Assembly (NCBI RefSeq): GCF_006783905.1
Contig: NZ_VFPE01000004.1
Span: 186,001 to 250,000, forward strand
From: Microbacterium kyungheense
GTDB taxonomy: Bacteria; Actinomycetota; Actinomycetes; Actinomycetales; Microbacteriaceae
Direction: 5' to 3'
DNA: 64,000 nt
Below, piece by piece: positions 1 to 8,646 of the stretch; position 1 is the stretch's first letter, and every line of letters begins with the position of its first letter. The notes beneath the pieces were generated by a model. That model made no database searches. It saw nothing but the letters and a program-made list of their open reading frames with translations, and was not told where the DNA came from. The position numbers and the translations under genes were made by a program.

Positions 1-1426
1 CGAACGGCTCGGCGACGAACTCGGGGAGCTGCCCCGCGCTGAAGCTGCCGCCCGCGGCGTCCGCCGAACCCGGGATGTTCGCCTCGATGCGGCTCTGCAT
101 GAACACGGCGATCGCCGCCGATCCGAGCACCGATCCGATGGTGCGCGTCGTGTTGTAGATGCCGGCGCCCGCGCCCGCCTGACGAGGCGTCAGGTTGCGG
201 GTGGCGGTGGTGGCCAGCGGTCCCCACATCCCCGCGTTGCCGACGCCCATGATGAACGACGGGATGAGGAACACCCAGATCGGGGTGTCGAGGTTCATCA
301 GCGTCGAATAGAGGACGAGCGAGCCTGCGACCAGCAGCAGACCGGGCACGAGCAGCACCCGCGGGTCGGTGCGGTCGAGCCAGCGGCCAGCCAGCGGCGA
401 CAGCACGCCCGCCGCCACGGCCATCGGCACGAGCAGCAGTGCGGACTCGGTCGGAGTCAAGCCGCGTGCGAGCTGCAGGAAGAACATCAGCGGCAGCGAC
501 ATGCTCGTCACCGTGAAGCCGACCGCGGCGATGCCGATGTTCGCGACCGAGAAGTTGCGGTCGCGGAACAGCTCCAGTGGCACCAGTGCCTCGCTCTTCG
601 TCTTCGCCTGCTGCCAGATGAAGAGAGCCATGACGATCACGCCGGTGATGATGAGACCCCACACCGTGATCGGGCCCCAGATGACGCCCCAGTCGTACGT
701 CTCGCCCTCTTGCAGGCCGAACACGATGAGGAACAGGCCCACCGCGCTGAGGAAGACGCCGACGAGGTCGAAGCGGTGCGGGTGGGTCTCGAGCTTGGGC
801 ACGAGGATCCAGGCGAGCACGAAGCCGACGACACCGACAGGCAGGTTGACGAAGAAGATCCACTCCCAGCCGAAGCCGTCGACGAGCAGACCGCCGGCCA
901 GCGGGCCGACGAGCATCGCGACGCCCGAGGTGGCGCCCCACAGGCCCATGGCCGCGCCGCGCTGGTTCGGCGGGAAGGTCCGCGTGATGATCGCCATGGT
1001 CTGAGGCGTCATCAGCGAGGCGCCGAGGCCCTGGACGGCGCGGAACGCGATGAGCGCGCCGAGCGTCGGCGACAGGCCGCAGCCGAGCGAGGCGAGCGTG
1101 AAGATCGCGAGGCCGCCGAGGTACATGTACTTCGGGCCGAAGCGGTCGCCGAGGCGGCCGGTGATCAGCAGCGGCACCGCGTAGGCGAGCAGGTAGGCCG
1201 AGGTCACCCACACGACGTTGTCGAGGTTGTTGGTGTCGGGGTCGAGCGCCGCCTTGATGGCGGGGTTGGCGACCGAGACGATCGTGGTGTCGACGAGGAT
1301 CATGAAGAACCCGATGACGAGAGCCCACAGGGCCGGCCACGGGCTGCGCGGCTTGTGCCCGGCGGCGTACGCGCCGGTGGGCGGGTGCGCGGTCGTCGGT
1401 GCCGCGTCGGAGGCGGGGTTGGTCAC
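1..1426 (-). CDS. DHA2-type MFS drug exporter (partial, 3' end outside window)
   Basis: Translating from the GTG at 1426 gives an open frame to the window edge (at least 475 residues). The product is a many-helix membrane protein whose first helix carries the DHA2 hallmark DTTIVSVANPAI, followed by GRLGDRFGPK (MFS loop 2-3 motif) and a long hydrophobic series. DHA2/EmrB-QacA members have 14 helices and export drugs or antiseptics by proton antiport. The GTG overlaps the stop of the upstream PadR gene by four bases (GTGA), so the two are translated together. This fits the common PadR-exporter pairing in which the regulator represses its own pump. The substrate cannot be read from the sequence. 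Only the C-terminus is missing. Confidence 0.9.
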   Translation of the reverse strand, partial: MTNPASDAAPTTAHPPTGAYAAGHKPRSPWPALWALVIGFFMILVDTTIVSVANPAIKAALDPDTNNLDNVVWVTSAYLLAYAVPLLITGRLGDRFGPKYMYLGGLAIFTLASLGCGLSPTLGALIAFRAVQGLGASLMTPQTMAIITRTFPPNQRGAAMGLWGATSGVAMLVGPLAGGLLVDGFGWEWIFFVNLPVGVVGFVLAWILVPKLETHPHRFDLVGVFLSAVGLFLIVFGLQEGETYDWGVIWGPITVWGLIITGVIVMALFIWQQAKTKSEALVPLELFRDRNFSVANIGIAAVGFTVTSMSLPLMFFLQLARGLTPTESALLLVPMAVAAGVLSPLAGRWLDRTDPRVLLVPGLLLVAGSLVLYSTLMNLDTPIWVFLIPSFIMGVGNAGMWGPLATTATRNLTPRQAGAGAGIYNTTRTIGSVLGSAAIAVFMQSRIEANIPGSADAAGGSFSAGQLPEFVAEPF

Positions 1427-2043
1427 TGGCGTGCTGCCTTTCGCTGTTCGAGATAACGGTCGGTGGGCGGCGCGTCGCGCCCCCACGGGTATTCGGGGAG
1501 GCGGATGCGGTCGAGGGTCGCATCGAGCCACTGGAGGTCTGCCCGCAGCAGCGCGGCCTCACGGTCGAGCTCGAGCAGGTACTGCTCGGGGACGCTCTTG
1601 GCGAGAGCCCGCCCGCGGCCCGCGACGGTCTCGTCCAGGGTCTCGGCCAGCACCATGCGGCGCTCGCTGAGGAGGGCGACGGCCTCGTCGCGGTCGAGTC
1701 CGTGCGCCTCGGCGAGCGCGACGCGGTACTCGGCCGGGCGGTCGACCAGGGGCAGCTCGCGCCGGATCCATTCGCGCACGGCGGCGGCGCCGGCATCCGT
1801 CTGCGTGTACGTGGTGCGCTCGGGCCGGTTGCCGTCCCGGTCCACGCCGACCTCTGCGACGAAGCCGAGCCGTTCCAGCCGCGCGACCGTGTGGTAGACC
1901 GTGCCGTGGGTGATCGTGACGAGACGGTCGTCCCGGCGCATCCGCATCAGCCGGATCATCTCGTACGGGTGCATGTCGCCCTCGCCGAGCAGCGCGAGCA
2001 CGACCAGCCCCAGAGGCGTCAGGCGGGCGACGGGGTCCTTCAC
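1423..2043 (-). CDS. PadR-family transcriptional regulator
   Basis: 206 residues from the GTG at 2043. An upstream in-frame ATG at 2070 lies inside a palindrome and has no ribosome site, whereas the GTG has GGAG five bases ahead. The N-terminal winged helix reads LTPLGLVVLALLGEGDMHPYEM, shown here only as its start LTPLGLVVLAL near residue 9, followed by ITHGTVYHTVARLERLGF, the PadR recognition-helix signature. A helical C-terminal half (about residues 95-190) is the dimerisation arm typical of PadR subfamily 1/2. It is the first gene of a two-gene operon with the DHA2 exporter, so it probably represses the pair and releases on binding an exported compound. A perfect palindrome sits just upstream (2061-2076). 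Confidence 0.9.
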   Translation of the reverse strand: MKDPVARLTPLGLVVLALLGEGDMHPYEMIRLMRMRRDDRLVTITHGTVYHTVARLERLGFVAEVGVDRDGNRPERTTYTQTDAGAAAVREWIRRELPLVDRPAEYRVALAEAHGLDRDEAVALLSERRMVLAETLDETVAGRGRALAKSVPEQYLLELDREAALLRADLQWLDATLDRIRLPEYPWGRDAPPTDRYLEQRKAARQ

Positions 2044-2060
2044 GATCACTCCATTTCGAT

Positions 2061-2076
2061 TAGTCCACATGGACTA
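2061..2076. promoter_or_regulatory. Candidate PadR operator
   Basis: TAGTCCA-CA-TGGACTA is a perfect inverted repeat with 7-base arms, 18 bases upstream of the PadR start. It is AT-rich compared with its surroundings and is placed where it would block the promoter of the regulator-exporter operon. Autoregulation through such a site is usual for PadR proteins; binding here is inferred. Confidence 0.6.
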
Positions 2077-2100
2077 TACCTCGATGCGCGTGGAAGGGAA

Positions 2101-2115
2101 GACCCCTGCGGGGTC
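2101..2115 (-). terminator. Hairpin after the response regulator gene
   Basis: GACCCC-TGC-GGGGTC, a 6-base perfect stem with a 3-base loop, lies 16 bases beyond the response regulator stop. There is no U-tract, which is common for terminators in high-GC actinobacteria. Confidence 0.45.
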
Positions 2116-2130
2116 GCGGGCGAGCGGGCG

Positions 2131-2811
2131 TCAGGCCGAGGGTGTCTGACCGGCGCGCTCGACCAGCACGGCGATCTGGGTGCGATTGCGGGCGCCGAGC
2201 TTGTTGCGCGCCTGCTGCACGTGCGCCTTCGCGGTCGACAGCGCGACATGCATCGCCCGCGCGATCTCGCCGTCGCCGGCACCCGCCGCCACGAGACGGG
2301 CGGCGTCGCGCTCCCGGTCGGTGAGCGTGGCGAACAGCTCCGCCGCGGTCCGCCGGGCGTCCGCGCCGGCGTCGGACGCCGAGCGCTCGAGCAGCTCGCG
2401 CGTGTACCTCGGCGACAGGAACGCGTCACCGCGCGCGACCGTCCGCACCGCTGCGGCGAGATCCGCGGGCGCGTCGTCCTTGAGCACGTAGCCGTACGCG
2501 CCGGCGTCGATCATCCGCCACACGGTCTCGCTGGTCGCCAGGCTCGTCATCGCGACGACGTCGGTGTCCTGCTGCCCGAGGAGGGCACGGGTCGTCTCCA
2601 CGCCGTCCATGCCCGGCATCTGCACGTCCATGAGCACGACATCGGGACGGGTCGCCCTGGCCAGGGCGATCGCCTCGACGCCGCCGGCGGCGGTGCCGAC
2701 GACCTCGAGATCCACATGGTGCCGGAGCATCGCGGTGATCGCCTCGCGGGCGAGGAAGTCGTCGTCCACGACGAGCACCTTGATGGGACGATCCGCGGTG
2801 TCTGAGGGCAC
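2131..2811 (-). CDS. NarL/LuxR-family response regulator
   Basis: 226 residues. The receiver domain (about 10-125) has the acidic pair at D16-D18, the phospho-acceptor D62 in VVLMDVQMPGMDG, and K111. The C-terminal LuxR-type helix-turn-helix (about 160-220) carries LTDRERDAARLVAAGAGDGE and IARAMHVALSTAKAHV. It pairs with the histidine kinase 37 bases upstream and forms a two-component system of unknown stimulus. The GTG start is preceded by TATCGT six bases away (2818-2823), a probable leaderless promoter of its own, so the regulator may also be expressed apart from the kinase. The target genes are not identifiable; the PadR-exporter operon downstream and the gene at 4317 are neighbours. Confidence 0.92.
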   Translation of the reverse strand: MPSDTADRPIKVLVVDDDFLAREAITAMLRHHVDLEVVGTAAGGVEAIALARATRPDVVLMDVQMPGMDGVETTRALLGQQDTDVVAMTSLATSETVWRMIDAGAYGYVLKDDAPADLAAAVRTVARGDAFLSPRYTRELLERSASDAGADARRTAAELFATLTDRERDAARLVAAGAGDGEIARAMHVALSTAKAHVQQARNKLGARNRTQIAVLVERAGQTPSA

Positions 2812-2848
2812 TTCGCCACGATAGTGGCGACCGCCGACGCCCGCGGAC

Positions 2849-4090
2849 TCACCCCCAGGGGAGGCTCACGTCGACGATGAACTGGCCCTGGTACGGCCCG
2901 ATCCAGGCGGTCCCCCCCAGGGCGACGGCGCGCTCGCGCATGCCCTCGATCCCGTGGCGTCCGCCCGGGATCTGCGACGAGCCGGCGGCCAGCGCGTTCA
3001 CGGTGCGGATCCGGATGCCGCGATCCGGCGCCGCATCGACCAGCACCGAGATCGGCGTGCCCGGCGCATGCTTGAGCGCGTTCGTCAGGCTCTCCTGCAC
3101 GATGCGGAAGGCCGCCGCGTCGAACGCCGGACCGAGCTGGTCGATGCCCTCCAGGAACACGTAGGCATCGACGCGATGGCCGGCGGCGCGCAGATCGGCG
3201 ACGAGACCGCTGATGCCGCGCATCGACGGCGGCGGCGCGTCGGCGGTCTCGCCGGTGTCCGAGCGCAGTCCGCCCACCACACCGCGCACGTCTTCGAGTG
3301 CCGCGTGTGCCTGCTGGCGGAGCACGCGCGCCCACTCCGCGAGCGCGGGGTCCCCGGGCGCCGCGGCAGCCTGCGACTCGAACGCTCCCGCGGCCAGGGC
3401 CACCGACGAGAGCCGGTGCCCGAGCCCGTCGTGCAGGTCGCGCGCGATCCGCTCGCGCTCGGCCTGGCGCGTCACCTGCTGATCGAGCGCATCCGCCCGC
3501 TCATGCTGCTGCGCGGCTTCGACCCGCTGCGTGGATGCCTCGTCCCGCGCGCGCCGGTACGCCACGAGGGCGGCCACCAGGCCGAGCGACAGCAGTGCGG
3601 CGATCGCCGCGGCGATGCTCCAGACGGGATCGGTCCCCGTTGGGTCGCTGCCGACCAACCAAGCGAACGCGTGACCCCACCCGGTGAACGCCTCGCGAGC
3701 GACGAACAGCACCACCGCTGCCGCTGTGAGGGGGCCGATGAACCTGGTCCGCCACGGCCATCGCACGATGACGCAGTACGCCCCGATGAGGGCAAGCAGG
3801 TACGAGACGCCGATCAACAGCAGCAGGCCGCCTGCGACGAGCACGACGAGCGGCGCACGAGCGCGGAAGAAGATCGTGCCCCAGCACGCCAGGACCAGGA
3901 GGACCAGCAGACTGCCGAACGGTGTGACGTTCGCCTGAGGATCATCGCCGCCGGTCAGCACAGCGGCGCCGGGGACATTCATGACCCCGAGAACGTCGAA
4001 GAACACACCCACCACGAAGAGAGCGATAGAGGAGCCGACTCGCACCGCCTGTGTGAGCCCTCGATGCCCGGGGCGCGCGATCGCGGTCAT
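2849..4090 (-). CDS. Sensor histidine kinase, HisKA_3 (NarL-partner) type
   Basis: 413 residues. The N-terminal half has five to six hydrophobic segments (about 20-40, 60-76, 79-110, 118-132, 155-178) and almost no extracellular domain, so it probably senses a membrane-linked signal. A short coiled region leads to the HisKA_3 box ERIARDLHDGLGHRLS with phospho-accepting H220. The ATPase domain follows, with the N-box ESLTNALKHAPG and the G-box GGRHGIEGMRERAVALGG near the C-terminus. The ATG lies six bases after TAAGCT (4097-4102), consistent with a leaderless transcript. The response regulator follows directly. The architecture resembles DesK/LiaS-like kinases that monitor the envelope, but no stimulus can be assigned. 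Confidence 0.92.
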   Translation of the reverse strand: MTAIARPGHRGLTQAVRVGSSIALFVVGVFFDVLGVMNVPGAAVLTGGDDPQANVTPFGSLLVLLVLACWGTIFFRARAPLVVLVAGGLLLLIGVSYLLALIGAYCVIVRWPWRTRFIGPLTAAAVVLFVAREAFTGWGHAFAWLVGSDPTGTDPVWSIAAAIAALLSLGLVAALVAYRRARDEASTQRVEAAQQHERADALDQQVTRQAERERIARDLHDGLGHRLSSVALAAGAFESQAAAAPGDPALAEWARVLRQQAHAALEDVRGVVGGLRSDTGETADAPPPSMRGISGLVADLRAAGHRVDAYVFLEGIDQLGPAFDAAAFRIVQESLTNALKHAPGTPISVLVDAAPDRGIRIRTVNALAAGSSQIPGGRHGIEGMRERAVALGGTAWIGPYQGQFIVDVSLPWG

Positions 4091-4254
4091 GGACCGAGCT
4101 TAGAGACCGGGCTCCCGGTGCACCCGCTGCGTCCGATCGGAGATCTTCGGACGATCGACCGGGCCACGACGACCGAAAGCGGGAGGCGCTGACGAGTCCC
4201 ACCGCCGCAGGCTGTTCACACGGACTTCCGGCCGAAAGCATGCACTCCGCAACA

Positions 4255-4293
4255 TATAAGCTCCAAAGGAAGATGAGAGAGTTCTCATCTTCC
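4255..4293 (+). promoter_or_regulatory. -10 box and 5'-terminal mRNA hairpin
   Basis: TATAAG at 4255-4260 is a good -10 box. The transcript expected from about 4266 would begin almost at once with a perfect 11-base stem (4268-4278 with 4283-4293) closed by a GAGT tetraloop. The same dyad could be a protein operator. The coding start is 24 bases further on. Confidence 0.5.
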
Positions 4294-4316
4294 ACATCTC
4301 TGGGAGAGGAAATCTC

Positions 4317-5177
4317 ATGTCCTTCGACAACACGCAGCCGCCGACGCCTCCTGGCCCCGCAGCTGCTCCGCCCGTAGAGGCGCCCGCCGCCGCGACGCCG
4401 GCCGCAACGCAGCGCGTGCACACCCTCGCATGGGTGGCGCTGGGCCTCGCTGCGCTCGGATTCATCTTCGCGTGCATTCCGGGTGCCCTCATCGTCGGCT
4501 GGATCCTGCTGCCGATCGCCTTCGTCCTCTCGATCGTCGCCCTCATCCTCAAGGGGAAGAAGTGGCCCGGGATCGTGGCGTTGATCCTGAGCGTGGTGGG
4601 GACGATCGTCGGCTTCGTCGTGTTCTTCTCGCTGGCGGCCGCCGCCGTCAGCGACGCGATCGAGGAGTCCACCGGGTCGTCAGTCACTGCTCCGACGGAA
4701 GAGACGGCCGACGCCGAAGACGACTCCGCCGAGGAACCGGCGGCCGCCGCGGGGTCCTCGCGCGACAACCCGGCGGCGATCGGCTCGGTCATCCACGGTC
4801 CGGAGTGGGATGTCACCGTCAACAGCGTCACGCTGGGCGCGACCGACCAGGTGGCGGCAGCGAACCAATTCAACGAGGCGCCTGAGGCCGGTTACGAATA
4901 CATCCTGGTCAACGTCACGACGACCTACACCGGCGCAGACAAGGGCATGCCCGCCCTCGTCCAGATCGGCTACGTCACCCCCGACGGAGTCACGATCAAC
5001 GGGCTGGACTCGCTCGCTGTCGCACCCGACGCCCTCGACGGCATGTCTGAGCTGTACACCGGTGCATCGGCCACGGGCAATGTCGCGCTGGCGGTGCCGT
5101 CGGCGACCGCCGATGCCGGCGTCCTCGTGGTCACGCCCGGGCTGCTGGCCGACGACGTCTTCGTCGCCGTCAAGTAA
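4317..5177 (+). CDS. Membrane-anchored protein with DUF4190-like helices and extracytoplasmic beta domain
   Basis: 286 residues. A proline/alanine-rich cytoplasmic leader (1-33) precedes two to three membrane helices (about 36-75 and 79-110), then an acidic linker rich in E, D, A and S (about 112-150). The C-terminal domain (about 155-286) is predicted to be beta-rich and resembles the Telobox/DUF4352 immunoglobulin-like fold of actinobacterial lipoproteins and anchored proteins (conserved GYEYILVNVTTTYTG). No catalytic residues are visible. The gene has GGGAGAGG ahead of the ATG and stands alone between the two-component system (divergent) and purC. It could be a cell-envelope stress protein regulated by that system, but this is only a positional guess. 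Confidence 0.7.
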   Translation: MSFDNTQPPTPPGPAAAPPVEAPAAATPAATQRVHTLAWVALGLAALGFIFACIPGALIVGWILLPIAFVLSIVALILKGKKWPGIVALILSVVGTIVGFVVFFSLAAAAVSDAIEESTGSSVTAPTEETADAEDDSAEEPAAAAGSSRDNPAAIGSVIHGPEWDVTVNSVTLGATDQVAAANQFNEAPEAGYEYILVNVTTTYTGADKGMPALVQIGYVTPDGVTINGLDSLAVAPDALDGMSELYTGASATGNVALAVPSATADAGVLVVTPGLLADDVFVAVK

Positions 5178-5184
5178 GCCGCTC

Positions 5185-5224
5185 AACGGCGTGTGCGTGC
5201 CCGCCCGGGCACGCACACGCCGTT
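5185..5224. terminator. Strong hairpin terminator
   Basis: Perfect 19-base arms (5185-5203 and 5206-5224) with a CC centre start eight bases after the stop at 5177. This is the most stable simple hairpin in the left part of the window and insulates purC. It lacks a U-tract. Confidence 0.75.
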
Positions 5225-5275
5225 CGCGATTCGCCAGGCCTGCAATGGCGGCCGCGAGCCGGGGATAATGGCCTG

Positions 5276-6256
5276 GTGACGGCATCCCCCACTCCCTCGA
5301 CCGAACTCACCGGCTGGCGACACGTCTACTCCGGCAAGGTCCGCGACCTGTACGTGCCTGCCGGCACACCCGAGGGGGCGGAACCCGAACGCATGCTCGT
5401 CGTCGCGAGCGACCGCGTGAGCGCGTTCGACCACGTCCTGTCACCCGGGATCCCCGGCAAGGGCGAGCTGCTCACGACGCTCAGCCTGTGGTGGTTCGAC
5501 CAGCTGGCCGGTGCCGACGGGGGCCGCGGCATCCCGAACCACCTCACCGCCTCGCACACCCTGGGGCTCGGTGCCGACGGCGAGGCGAACACCGCGGACG
5601 ACCTCGAGAGCCTGATCCCGGATGCCGTCGTCGGACGCGCGATGGTCGTCAAGAGCCTCGACATGCTGCCCATCGAATGCGTCGTGCGCGGGTACCTCAC
5701 CGGGTCGGGCTGGGCCGAGTACCAGGCCGGAGGCACGGTGTGCGGCATCCCTCTTCCGGCGGGGCTGCGCAATGGCGACCGGCTGCCCGAACCGATCTAC
5801 ACGCCCGCCTACAAGGCGCCGATGGGCGAGCACGACGAGAACATCTCGTACGAGCGCACCGTCGAGCTGGTCGGCGCCGAGCGCGCGGCCGAGCTGCGCG
5901 ATCTGTCGCTCGAGATCTACACGCGCGCGTCACGCACCGCCGAGGCGCACGGCGTGATCCTCGCCGACACGAAGTTCGAGTTCGGTCTCGACGAGAACGG
6001 CGTGCTGACCCTCGCCGACGAGGTGCTCACGAGCGACTCGTCGCGGTACTGGGATGCCGCCGCCTGGGCTTCGGGAACCACCGAGGACGAGCGCATGGCG
6101 AGCTTCGACAAGCAGATCGTGCGCAACTGGCTGGCCGCCAACTGGGCGCCGCCGCGCGAGGGCGAGCCGCCGGCGCTGCCCGCCGACATCGTGGAACGCA
6201 CGGCCGCCCGCTACCGCGAGCTGCTGGAGCTGCTGACCTCGTCAGCGGCTCGTTGA
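5276..6256 (+). CDS. purC: Phosphoribosylaminoimidazole-succinocarboxamide synthase (SAICAR synthetase)
   Basis: 326 residues, the length of the longer actinobacterial PurC. It catalyses ATP-dependent ligation of aspartate to CAIR, the seventh visible step of purine synthesis. Signatures include YSGKVRDLY near the N-terminus, VVASDRVSAFDHVL, ECVVRGYLTGSGW, and the C-terminal DTKFEFGLDENGVLTLADE and LTSDSSRYWDA. The GTG start lies six bases after GATAAT (5264-5269), so the mRNA is probably leaderless. In this window purC is separated from purSQ and purL, unlike in many genomes where the pur genes are adjacent. The uracil permease follows 78 bases later and may be cotranscribed. Confidence 0.97.
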   Translation: MTASPTPSTELTGWRHVYSGKVRDLYVPAGTPEGAEPERMLVVASDRVSAFDHVLSPGIPGKGELLTTLSLWWFDQLAGADGGRGIPNHLTASHTLGLGADGEANTADDLESLIPDAVVGRAMVVKSLDMLPIECVVRGYLTGSGWAEYQAGGTVCGIPLPAGLRNGDRLPEPIYTPAYKAPMGEHDENISYERTVELVGAERAAELRDLSLEIYTRASRTAEAHGVILADTKFEFGLDENGVLTLADEVLTSDSSRYWDAAAWASGTTEDERMASFDKQIVRNWLAANWAPPREGEPPALPADIVERTAARYRELLELLTSSAAR

Positions 6257-6334
6257 GCCTGCCGCAGGGCGGCACCGTTCCGCGCCGCTAGGGTGAGGCG
6301 AGCACAACACCCGAGCGCGAAGGAGCGAGCGCAC

Positions 6335-7666
6335 ATGCCCCTGTGGACCCTGCACGGCAACGGCCGGACCGTCGAACCTGGCCAGGTCGTCAGACCCGAG
6401 GAACGACTGAACTGGCCGGCGACGGTCGCCATCGGCGCGCAGCACGTGATCGCCATGTTCGGCGCGACGTTCCTCGTGCCGATCCTCACCGGGTTCCCGG
6501 TGTCGACGACACTGCTGTTCTCGGGCATCGGGACCCTGCTGTTCCTGCTCGTCACACGCAACCGCCTGCCCAGCTACCTCGGCTCGTCGTTCGCGTTCAT
6601 CGCACCCGTGACGGCGGCCACCGCCTCACAGGGCATGGGGTCCGCCCTCGCGGGCATCGTCGCGGTCGGCGTGCTGCTCGCGGCCGTCGGGTTCATCGTG
6701 CAGTTCGCGGGGCTGGGCTGGATCGAGAAGCTCATGCCGCCGGTCGTCGCCGGTGCGATCGTGGCGCTGATCGGATTCAACCTCGCGCCGGTCGCGTGGC
6801 AGAACTACCAGCAGGCGCCGGTCACCGCGACGATCACCCTCGTCGCGGTCGTGCTGTGCAGCGTGCTGTTCCGCGGCTTCCTCGGGCGCATCTCGATCTT
6901 CGTCGGCGTGATCGTGGGCTACATCGCGGCGCTCATCGCCGGCGAGATCGACTTCACCGCCGTCAACGAGCTCGTCGCGAACGGGCAGTGGGTCGGCCTG
7001 CCGACCTTCCACATCGCCGACTTCGGCAACCCCGGCACCTGGAGCGTCATCGCGATGTTCCTGCCCGTCGTGCTCGTGCTCATCGCCGAGAACGTCGGTC
7101 ACGTCCGCGGCGTCGCCACCATGACCGACGGGTCGGTCAACAGGTACACCGGACGCGCGCTCATCGCCGACGGCGCGGCGACCGTGCTCGCCGGAACCTT
7201 CGGCGGATCGGGCACCACGACGTACGGCGAGAACATCGGCGTCATGGCCGCGACCCGCGTGTACTCGACGGCCGCCTACTGGGTCGCGGGCGTCTTCGCG
7301 ATCCTGCTGTCACTGTCGCCCGTGGTCGGCGCCGTGTTCAACTCGATCCCCGCGGGCGTGCTCGGCGGCGTCACCACGGCGCTGTACGGACTCATCGGCA
7401 TCATCGGCATCAAGATCTGGGTCGACAACCGCGTGGACTTCTCACGCCCGGTCAACCAGTACACCGCGGCCGTGTCGCTCGTGATCGCGATCGCCGGATT
7501 CACGATGGTGTGGGGCGACTTCCAGCTCGGCGCGATCGTCATCGGCGCCGCCGCCGCCCTGCTGATCTACCACCTCGGCAACGCCATCGCGCGCTGGCGC
7601 AAGACCGGCGCCGACGACGGCGGCCCGATCCCGGCCGTCGGCCAGCTCGGCGGCGACCCGCAGTAG
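6335..7666 (+). CDS. uraA: Uracil permease, NCS2 family
   Basis: 443 residues from the ATG at 6335, chosen because AAGGAG lies ten bases upstream; an upstream in-frame start has no ribosome site. About 14 hydrophobic segments. It matches UraA-type uracil:proton symporters: FGATFLVPILTGFP, RLPSYLGSSFAFIAPV, then E252 and H256 in IAENVGH and E299 in TTYGENIGVMA, equivalent to the uracil-coordinating Glu/His residues of the E. coli protein. The C-terminal gate region is followed by a short charged tail. Function: import of uracil for salvage. It sits after purC, a nucleotide-metabolism context. A xanthine specificity is less likely given the uracil-type motifs. Confidence 0.9.
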   Translation: MPLWTLHGNGRTVEPGQVVRPEERLNWPATVAIGAQHVIAMFGATFLVPILTGFPVSTTLLFSGIGTLLFLLVTRNRLPSYLGSSFAFIAPVTAATASQGMGSALAGIVAVGVLLAAVGFIVQFAGLGWIEKLMPPVVAGAIVALIGFNLAPVAWQNYQQAPVTATITLVAVVLCSVLFRGFLGRISIFVGVIVGYIAALIAGEIDFTAVNELVANGQWVGLPTFHIADFGNPGTWSVIAMFLPVVLVLIAENVGHVRGVATMTDGSVNRYTGRALIADGAATVLAGTFGGSGTTTYGENIGVMAATRVYSTAAYWVAGVFAILLSLSPVVGAVFNSIPAGVLGGVTTALYGLIGIIGIKIWVDNRVDFSRPVNQYTAAVSLVIAIAGFTMVWGDFQLGAIVIGAAAALLIYHLGNAIARWRKTGADDGGPIPAVGQLGGDPQ

Positions 7667-7667
7667 T

Positions 7668-7722
7668 CCCCCGGGGGTGCCGCCGCCCCGGGCCCGCCGG
7701 CCCGCCGGGGTCGCGGCATCCT
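7668..7722. terminator. GC hairpins between convergent genes
   Basis: CCCCCGGGGG immediately after the uraA stop, followed by further complementary runs of C and G up to about 7722, lies between the convergent uraA and P-loop genes. It is likely a shared terminator. Confidence 0.4.
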
Positions 7723-7740
7723 CGTCCCTCCCGCGCTCGC

Positions 7741-8583
7741 CTACGCTGCCGGAACGCCCAGGTGCGCAGCGACGTAGCGCCGGATCTCGGCGCTGGTCTC
7801 GTCCCGCCGATCGGGATCGACCGGGACGACGAGGGTCGGCAGCGGCAGTCGCGAGACCAGATCGAGCTCGAGCGCACGTCGGTGACGCATGAACTCGACA
7901 TACCCGTCGAAGCCGTCGAGCCCGCGGCGGCGGCCGTAGCCCTGTTGCGTGTGGTACTCGATCACGAACTGCAGCCACTCGTCCGGGCGCTCGCGCGCGG
8001 CGCTCTCGAGCGCGGGAAGCGGGTCTCCGACGTCGAGGTAGACGAGCGCCGGGTCGTGCGGGCGGACCGCCTCGACCAGACCGCGCACGTGACGTTCCAG
8101 CGCCAGCGGCGACTCGTCGAGCCGGGCGATGAACGCGCACACGGGGTTCTGGATGAGCACGCACTCCCACACCTGCACCTCAGCCGGCGGCGGGGCGGCG
8201 CCGAAGCGGCGCCAGCTGTCGGTGAGCGCGCGCGAGTAGAGCCCGGCGGTGATGGCGCCGTCGTACGCATCGAGACCGCGCAGCTCGTCGCCGAGCGCCG
8301 GCGGAAGGTCGCCAAGGAGCCCATGCTTGACGACGAGCACCCCGCCGACGTCATGGCTCACCGAGAGCAGGCGGGACTCCCACTCCGGGAAGCGCACGCG
8401 AAGGCGATCCCACGCTGTCGCCTCGAGGAGGGCCACCCGCTCGAAGTCGACCGGGTGGTCCGCGCGCCCCTCGGGCCAGCTCACCGCGGCGTGCCCGTGC
8501 AAGGCCAGCCACTCGGCCAGGCCGTGGGCGACCGTGCTCTTGCCCGCCCCGGGCAGCCCTTCGACCATCACCAGCCCCGACAT
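7741..8583 (-). CDS. P-loop kinase-like protein (thymidylate-kinase-like fold)
   Basis: 280 residues from the ATG at 8583, which has GAGAGG upstream. The Walker A motif GLPGAGKST occupies residues 9-17, followed by a helix and HAAVSWPEGRADHPVDFE. A DVGD segment near residue 190 could be a Walker-B-like strand. Length and layout fit uncharacterised AAA/zeta-toxin or nucleotide-kinase-like proteins of actinobacteria and Bacilli with a large helical insert. No partner antitoxin is seen next to it, so a toxin role is not supported. It is divergent from the VOC dioxygenase gene. Substrate unknown. Confidence 0.65.
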   Translation of the reverse strand: MSGLVMVEGLPGAGKSTVAHGLAEWLALHGHAAVSWPEGRADHPVDFERVALLEATAWDRLRVRFPEWESRLLSVSHDVGGVLVVKHGLLGDLPPALGDELRGLDAYDGAITAGLYSRALTDSWRRFGAAPPPAEVQVWECVLIQNPVCAFIARLDESPLALERHVRGLVEAVRPHDPALVYLDVGDPLPALESAARERPDEWLQFVIEYHTQQGYGRRRGLDGFDGYVEFMRHRRALELDLVSRLPLPTLVVPVDPDRRDETSAEIRRYVAAHLGVPAA

Positions 8584-8646
8584 CGCGCCCCTCTCATCGA
8601 TCCCCTGCCAGACTAGTTCGGCCATCCTCGGGGGAATGATCGGCGG

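Noticed and set aside
1399..2805. A 468-codon open frame on the plus strand over the PadR and response regulator genes
   Set aside because: It is the antisense of two clear genes and arises from high GC content; its composition (Arg/His/Gly/Val rich) matches no protein family.
7741..8583. A zeta-toxin of a toxin-antitoxin pair
   Set aside because: A Walker A motif is present, but there is no small antitoxin gene next to it and no zeta-specific motif.
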